Positions 18,850 through 27,800 of a stretch of 41,580 bases of DNA are shown piece after piece (the first letter of the stretch is position 1; every line of letters starts with the position of its first letter). Where the stretch lies: NCBI GenBank assembly GCA_002811675.1, contig PDIM01010259.1:42989-84568 (forward strand), read 5' to 3'. Source of the DNA: Ichthyosporea sp. XGB-2017a (lineage: Eukaryota > Opisthokonta > Ichthyosporea). Under the pieces are notes generated by a model. It made no database searches. It saw only the letters and a program-made list of their open reading frames with translations, and was not told where the DNA came from. The translations under genes and the position numbers were made by a program.

Positions 18850-21800
18850 ATGCGTGTCATGCTTAGAGGCGGTGCAGTCCTGGGGCTTCTAGCGGTGCTA
18901 CTCTTCGGCAGTGTTGTGGTGGAGGTGTGGAGTAGTGGAGCCGGGCCAGGATGGAAGGGGGGTGGCTATAGGAACAGCTACTCATACGAGGAAGAAGGGG
19001 CATGGGAGGAGGGACAAGAGGAGAATATGCTGGAAATGGACGATACCTCTGGAGAAGCAGACACTGTGGTTGAGTACAGGAAAACTGGAGCTAACCACGA
19101 TGATGTGAGTGAGGTGTTTGAGGAGTTGTTTACACAGGGAAGTGGGAGTGCTGGCAGGGAGCCCTCGTACTTCCAGAAGACGGGTGCAATGGTGGTAACG
19201 ATGGAATTGAATACCGGGGGTGGTGTTTATTCCACTGTAGACCAGTGGAAAGACTTTGCGAATTCCTTCATGCAGGACCCCAGCTCTTCGTTCTCCGAGG
19301 AAGACCGCTCGGAGATATATGGACTTTCCACTTTTGAAGCACAGGTGGAGAATTTTGTGACAAATGCCTGCTCAATGCATTTGCAGAGGCTTCTCATGGC
19401 TTATGTAGATAATTTGAGAGTCAAGATAGCACCAATTAAGAGTAGCTTGGATAATGAGAGTGCACCGAGGATATTTCAAATGTGGTTTAGTGTGTATCTG
19501 GTGTATCGGAGGGGGGATGTATCTTGGGAAACGGTGATTCTACACGCTGAAGATGATATTCTCAGATATGTAACTGGGTCATCCATGCGTTATTACTTCC
19601 CAGAAGTTCCTTACCTCATTAAGTCTACATGGATTAAGAAAAATATTGCCCAGCTGCAGGTTTCAAGTTCTGATATGTACACCAGTATCCTTTCACACAA
19701 TCGTGAAAGACCCGCACCATACGAGTTTACATTGTCCCTCTTTGCTCTTGTCCATAATGAACAAATAGAGAAAGGCTCCGATGAGTCAGTTGAACTGAAA
19801 GTCATGACCCAGCACAACATAATTTTGTGGGTTGAAGAGGCCCTGCGTTCTTTCGCTTTTCCGGTGTACGTGAGTTATTATGGAAGCACGCCTGTTTTGA
19901 AAAGCCCATCCGATTATGGTTATGTACTTCCTGTCAGTATCCCGGAAATTTTAGACATGGAGTTCAAAGAATACATATCAAAATACCCCGACAGCTTAAA
20001 GAGCTTGAAGGAAGTCACCACAGCCCTTAATTTCAGCTCTTCAACCTCCTCCATGTCGTACGTGAAAGTTGATATTAAAGTTGATATGCTCAACTATATC
20101 TCCGACCAAGGTGTTTTGGTAAGAGCACTGAATGACTTTGCTGTTCTTGTCAATGAGCGACGCCTTAAACTGTTGTTTGACAATGCTGTAAACAGTAAAA
20201 TGTCGGCCACCACTACCTCAAGATTGTTACCGTTCGTCAGTTTCGAGAATGCGGGTCCCTTTTCGCAATGTTCCAAAAAGTATATGGGCACGCTTACTGA
20301 CATATACTTTGAAACATCCGCCACGGACGAAAACACTGCAATGGTCGAGGATAAGCTGTGGACCTACCCTTCTGGTGCTGAGATAAAAGTAGCAAATGTT
20401 GTTCCTTTGAAAGACAATATCACAATTGGTGAGGAGTCATCCCTAGCGCGATTTCGAGTTGTGTTGGATAAGCGTCTTGTTCCGACAGGTGCACAGGCGA
20501 AACTTAATTTTGTGGAAGACACGGGAGATTTTGGTAGCTCTAAAATGTACAACTTTCAGAGCTTTTACATCAATTGGCTGCAGTACATATTCTCTTGCAA
20601 CCAGAGCTTTCGCGTACTCCCTTTCCGTCTTAAAATGTCCCAGTTGAATGTTCGATTCCATATAGAGTTTTACAAAATTCTTTACAACACAGAAGGAGAT
20701 GATTTATATCAGGGAAACCCATACCTGGACATTATTTTCTTTGTGGATTTGAGAAGGACGTCTTTAATGGTTAAAGAAAAGAATGAATGGGCAAAAGCGG
20801 AGGGAGTGCTCCCAGCCAGTTTCCTTCCGGCTTCCGCCTATATCTTTTCGCTCTGTGACAGGGCCTCCACAACTGAATTTAGAGGTTCCAATAAGGAACG
20901 TACAGCTCAATGTGATCCTGTAAATTTTGTACCTGCTCATTTAAAGCCTCTAGTGAAGGAGGTGTACTTCCCCATTAATCCAGTATTTCCTTTGGTTGGT
21001 GGCAAAGCAATTGGTAAACCAGGGGGGGCAAACAGACCTGCTGACGCCAACGTTGAGCCGAAAGTACCGACCAAATATCCTTACTCTTTGCTTACCATTG
21101 CTCTTCGACCAGACGCCGTTGAGGCGGAACGGTCATTTGCCGATAATTACATCTCGCATTTAAGCACCATTATCAGAAGTATGCTCTTGCCTGAATGGTA
21201 TACAATCGTTAAAATACACCAAGTGCATAAGCCAGTCTTTGATCACCTTTATGCATGTGGAGCAACTTGGAGCTCTGGTACTCTTGTGGACTTCTCTGTG
21301 TATGGGGCAAGGTATATTCAGTCGTTGAAACCCAATGAAGTTCCCAACTCGGATATTGCCAGTTTGTTTGAGCATTACTTTGAGCCCATTGAGCCAAAGC
21401 GCGTTATTAAAGAGGTGAAGCCTCATTTGACAGTTGGTTGTGGCCATGAGGATGAGATGACTTCGTCTGTTTTCCCTCGCAGTGAATTTCCTTTTGTTTT
21501 GTATGATATTCGAACAAAGGGGCTTTCAAGTATTATACAAAATGACAAGCCCCCATTAGCAATTGCAAAAGAGTATATTCAATTGAGCATTGACCTTTGC
21601 TCAGAAGACATAGGAAACAAAAATCACAACGCCTTTCTCACTTCATTGTTGTTAGCTGTAGACTTCCGCGATAGGCTTCTAAAAATACCCAAACCTCCTG
21701 ATATGATTGCTGACAACAACTTGCTCATTGGAAATACAGACTACTATTCTGTAGTTAGTCGACTGGCTGTGCATGGAACTTCAATAACAGGAGGAACGAA

Positions 21801-24800
21801 ATCAAACAGTGTCTGTCGAAAAAATATGGTAGCTTACAAAGCGACCTTTGGAATGTCTATATACATGACAGACATAAACAAAGCAGAAAACGAGGAAAAT
21901 ATCTTAACTGTATATTACGGTATTCGTAGCCTTCTTACTCAATCGGTCCTTGATGGTGTGGGTGCACAGCATTCTCCCTATGGAACTGTGTTTAATACTC
22001 GGGTGGTGGACAATATCGAAAAACAGTTCCGACCTTTTGAACCTACCTTTGAAACACTGACGTACGGCAATGCTTCAAGCTTAATAACTCCGACCCCTGT
22101 AAATTATTTAATGACAGTTGACCTTGAAGTTTTTAATAACCCATGCAAAGCGTTCGCAAATGATCCTAAGGATATGCAGAATTGCGCTTACAATTATCTC
22201 GCGTATGAAGTGCAAAAAGCATTGTTCTTTACAAGTGTGAGGAGTAAAAAGAAAAGGCGACTATGGCCCGCAGAGGTCATGTTTATAGATACGTCTCAAA
22301 TTACAGGTGAGACAAGGTCAGATCAAGCAGTCTTTTACGTGACTTTGACCGGTCTTGACTCTATTGAAAAAATTGCCCCTACTCAAAGAAGAGATGGAAT
22401 TTCCTCCATGCAAGAAGTTTTAGAGGATGTCAATTCGCAAGATGACATTGGAATTATGAGCTTGAAGGCGGCGAAACTAAAGATGTACTCATTTCCAGAG
22501 CAAATGCAGCTTCCACCTATTTATATGAAGGAGCTGACGTACGTTGATGCGTCAGTTTCTTTAGATTTTGTGTTGCAATTTAGTGCAAAGAGTGAACATC
22601 GTTTCAATTACTTTTTTACTAACTATGACAGGAAAATTTACAACCAAAATGACTTTAGCAGCTCAGTAAATGCTTTCATGCTTCGCTATTCTTCATCTTC
22701 TTGGAGAGACGATATTAAAATGACTGACATTCATGTGCACATCACGCGATACGATTATCCGACGGATGAATTAGGTATGCCGTTAAACAAAGAAATACAC
22801 TTGACTGTTGAGCTTTTGGTAGACAAAGAGCCTTTTGTGGGGTTCCCGTTGCAGGTGTTACAACATGCATCACCTTCCAACATACGGGAACTCTTTGTTG
22901 GGCCGTTTGAAGAAAAGGGTCTTATATCGGTGACAATGAAGAAAACTCCCATGGGCGGTAATGGACACAATGCCAAGCAGCCAATATCATATTTTATTGA
23001 TGATCAGAACAAAGTCTCATCCATCAGAATAGAAGCAGATGGTTCTGGAACAAAGCAATCTTTGCCTGAAAGCACTTGTGTGTTTGCCACGGTTTTGATA
23101 AAAAAAGACACCCTTGAGGCAGCAGAAAGTACACCTGCTTTCTCACTCGTACAAGAGGATTGGTATGGGGTAGCGTCTCAGATGCATTATTATTTCACAG
23201 TCGGCATGACATCGTTCATGACAGGTACCGTAGAAATCTTTATTAGAAAAGGACCATCCCGATTCCCAGCAGAAGTACTTCGAGAGTCTTTGCTCTCCCC
23301 AGGGCAGCCTGATTCTAACCAAACTGAGGCTGTTGATATCGCCATAGCATTTGTGAAATCGGATGGTTCCAAGTCATTTGATTGTTCAGAACCTGGTTTT
23401 AGTTACCTTGATATTTACAGATTTCCAAAAAACATTACTCTTGTAACTGGTGGTATAGCTCCAAACAACCCTACCGGTATCGACCAATGTGTAAACCCAA
23501 CGCTATGGGAAGTGTACACCGCTGCATATGATTCCCCAGAAAGAGCACGTATTCTCTTTGTTAGCTTCATGTATACAAATCCCTCTGATGTTTTTGAACC
23601 CACCGTTTCGATGAGTAATTCTCCTTTATGGTGGAATAGATATGCTGTACGAGCACGTCTTGAATTCGAGCACAATGGCCTGGATGGAGCTCTTTCGTTA
23701 GCGAGGCACTTTCTTTTCAATAACAAGAGGGACTCAGAGCAAGGTGTCTATTTAATATGGTCTGATCTAGAGAAGTATGTTCTATCTCTGCTTGAAAACC
23801 CCCCCAGTCAATATCCAGCACCAAGCGTGGGCGGTTTTAAAGTGCTCTTCATTGACATCAACTCTTTGGAAGACCAAACTAGTGGGGACGTTCCAGCTAC
23901 CTCCAGGTTTGACATTCGCTTCGTGGTTGTAGATGGCATGGGAACCCCTATTCAGGTAAATTCGCAAGTACTAGCGCGCATTGCTCTTGATTACAAGCTG
24001 AGTAAGAGAAAGCAAATAGACTCTATTCTCCCCATGAAGACCTTCCCCAACCAAGATGAAATTCCATTTAAATTCTCAAGCAAAAAGTTACTCACTAAAG
24101 TGTCTTGGTTTCCCTCATTCATCTGGGATCAACCATATGTCTCTGCTGATGTCGCCGAGGACTACTCGTATATCACTATTGAAAGGTCGGCCAGCTTAAC
24201 CACGGATGCTCGTCTGAGTGATGGAAACGTACCTGTGTATTCATATGTTAAAGTGACAGCTAGGATTCCGGAACGTATGTATCACCACTTGTTCCAGCTT
24301 CTTCTTGTTCATATTAATAATAATGCCCTTGAAAATGCAGGATGTGATAAAGGGTATGTAATTATCAGACGTGCTGTCATATCTCCGGTCACCGACAGGA
24401 AACTGTTACGCTATTTTGGGTACGCTCAGTCCCCTTTTGATGATAGCGAAATACATCAAATAGAACTGATATTTGATAGCAGCCCAGTAAACAAATGTGA
24501 CCTTAACAAAGAGAAGATAGTAAATACATTGGAGATGTTTGGTGGACGACTTAATATGTGGAGATCGTCTGAAACCAGTGTGAAGAACGATTACGATGCC
24601 CTGCTAGAGACTTTCCAATCGTACACGGAAAAGAATTACGAGTCTGTAATCGTAGATGACTTTTACCAGTTTGGATCTCTAAATGAACTATCGTCTGACG
24701 CGGGTGATACCTTTCCTGACTATTTGGTGACACTAGCAACTCCCGTGGAATCGTCTTTTAAGTGGACAATGGACGATTCGTTGTTCGTTTATTCTATTGA

Positions 24801-27800
24801 AGATTCCGCATCAGTTATGCAAATGCATGTCTCATATCCTCAGTCCAAGAAAACCTCTTTTGCCCTCTTGAGGTTTGTAGTTGACGGAGGGGTTTCTGGT
24901 GATGGTATTCATGTTGAGGAAATATACGACGAAGCTACTTGCTCTTTAAAATTGGTGGATGATAGTACGAACTATTATTTGCTGCCAAACACGTTTATAG
25001 AAGAAATGAACACCTCTTTTTTTCTTAATGCTGGAGTGCGATGGCATTGGATAGACTTTGGTTATAGTGACGATAACTCCTTCTATGTGCGCTTCTTTGT
25101 TCGTGACGAGTCTACAGAGTGGATTGATTTATGCCAAAAAAATCGCAAACTCCCCAACGCAAGTGCTTTGAAAACAAAAGGGAAGGTTATAATCCAGCGG
25201 ACCTTTTCGGATACCATAACTACCTCGAATAGAATCACACTTCCCACCGTAAAGGGGCATCATGAAAATAGCATGCAGAAAAGCATTGCGGCAGAGATAT
25301 TTGTTTTCCCCCACGAAACCATTCAGCCGACAGATGTGTCTATTATTCAACGCGATTTTTCAAAGGCCTTGTATCAGCTGGTGAAGGTGTTCACCGCAAC
25401 AATGGCACTCTCATCTGAGCCCTTGAAGTATACCTTTGAGATCCTTGAATACCCATATGAGAAATGGATAAAGTCTAGCAACATCTTTAGTGATACGGGG
25501 AAGTTGTTTGCCGTGGTTGTGCGAACAAATGAATCACAACAGTTGTTAGCTTATAAATTACGCTCTTTTCTTCTTTATACACAGCTTTTCTTCCCTAAAC
25601 AAAAAGATGCTGATTTAATGCTTGGGATTGGCCCATTTCTGGAGGAAAACATGGAACTTCAATGCGCAGAAATGAACAAGGCGTCGCAATTGATCTCCAA
25701 TGCAGACGTTATGTATATGCTCAAGGCAATGGAAATGCACATAGCTAACTTTGAGAAGATTAACATTGCGGACACTTTTGCTGGCCTTGATACGAGCACA
25801 TTTACATCATTTATTGCATTAAAGAACATGCACTTGGATGCTCAAGACTCTCTGGTTAACATTCATGCGACTTTTGTAAGAGACTTGTATATGACAGACA
25901 TGCTAGCAAAACTTGGTGACACACAAGGGAGACTCACGGCTCTTGATATTCAGCGCTACTTTCTCATAAATGATTGCGACTACTTTTCACATTTCGGTCT
26001 TAAACATTTATGTTCTGATTCCATAAAAACACTTGCATGGTCACCAAATGACAACCCGGATATCGCCTTGCCAGGAGACTATATCAACACTCTTAGTATT
26101 CGACAATCGAGCCAAAATAGTGCACTAGTTCTGGAAGCTCAAATATGGGCCATGGTGCCAGCAAAATTGTATGGCTATAATGCACTTTGCTCGGAAGAGT
26201 TAGCCGAGGCAGAGTTTGAGAAAGAGGGCATTCAGTTCAGTGTAAGTCGGGGATTGGCTTTGTCTTCAATTGCGAATGGGATATTTTCAAAATATACTTT
26301 TCTAAATCCCACACTCCCTCTTGGCATGGAGCGGAGGGAACTTCTGACCGTAATTGTGATTGAGGAGAAAGAAATAACACTACTTAATAATCTAGCTACG
26401 TTCATTACTCTATTAATTCAAACAGAGTCAAATGCACCCAACTCTAAATGGGTTTCGTGGGCAAATGCCGTGTTCCCGGATGGATTTAAAGGTGGTGTGA
26501 ACTTCAATGTGGACTGTAGAGGTGAAGAGGAAAGCTTCAACATTCCAAGGGACATTTTGGTGTATGAAGATGGCGATGGAAATGGAATCAAGCACCCTTC
26601 GGCGTCACAAAAGGCACACGTTTGTGTCGTGTTTACGCATACAGAAGCGAATGTAGATGCGTTGCCTAATGTAAATGAACTTGTTCAATTGTTTAACAAT
26701 TGGGGGAATTTAATGAACGCCTATACAAACGTTCTGAAAGAGCATTCTGAAAAACTTAAGTTTGCTAATACTTGGGAGATGCAATGTCAGGAAAGGGACA
26801 TCCCGAGAGAAAATTTGGACATTGACGATGACTTTACAATTACACCCAATCGCCTATATGCTTTGCAGCATTACTACACGTACATTAAATCGTTTGAAGA
26901 GAATGGGTTTGGTTCGTCATTAACTTTTATCAGAGCTTTTCCGCATATGATTAGTAAGTTGGGAGTGCACCGCGGGGATGTGAATGTTCTTGAAAATAGC
27001 TCGCTTTTGCGAGCAAAGATATTACCAAGAGTTGACGAGGGGCTTCACAAGGAGGAATATCTTTATTTGTCGGCATTATACTTTCTCGTGCCAGATTTGT
27101 CTTTGAAGAATACTCCTTATTACACAAAGGCTGATTTTGAAAACGATATCAAGAAGGCCATGGGTAATGAGCCTATATATGTTGACATTTTCAATGTAGA
27201 CGTGTCGCATATCAACGAGATTGACGGTTATTTCGTTGATTTTTCAATTATCAGAACGCATACAAATGATGCATCAACACACCCGCCCGCATGCAATAGT
27301 GTAGATGATTATGCTTTGCCTCTATTTGGATCTTGTCGAGTAGCTGCTTACCTTGATCAGCATTTGAAAGCAGACGCCAAAGTAGAAGTTGAAGTAGTTG
27401 AGCAAGACCCCTTCTTCCAGCCAAAGAGTAGTCCCAAGCTTGACACTTTCGTTTGCTATTCCCCTAGTGAATTGAATGTGCAGAAAGAACTGCAAATAAC
27501 AAGCACATTCTGGGTTACAGACACATCATCTCATATTCGCTTTGCAGATGAAAAGCGGTCTCGTGGCTCACCTATTGTTCTGCAGAATATGTTTGTAACT
27601 CTTTTAAAAACCTTGGTAGCATCTGTTTTCTATGAACAGTTCACTAATGAGGAGACATTTGGTTACATTGAGGTATTGTTAGAGAAAACAACTCTAACAG
27701 TCATCCCTCAGCACTTGGGAGATTCAAAAGTTATCATCGAGGCTTCGAATGTAACGGGAGTTGACGTTGAATTCAAATTAAATTTGTACGGCTCTTTGTC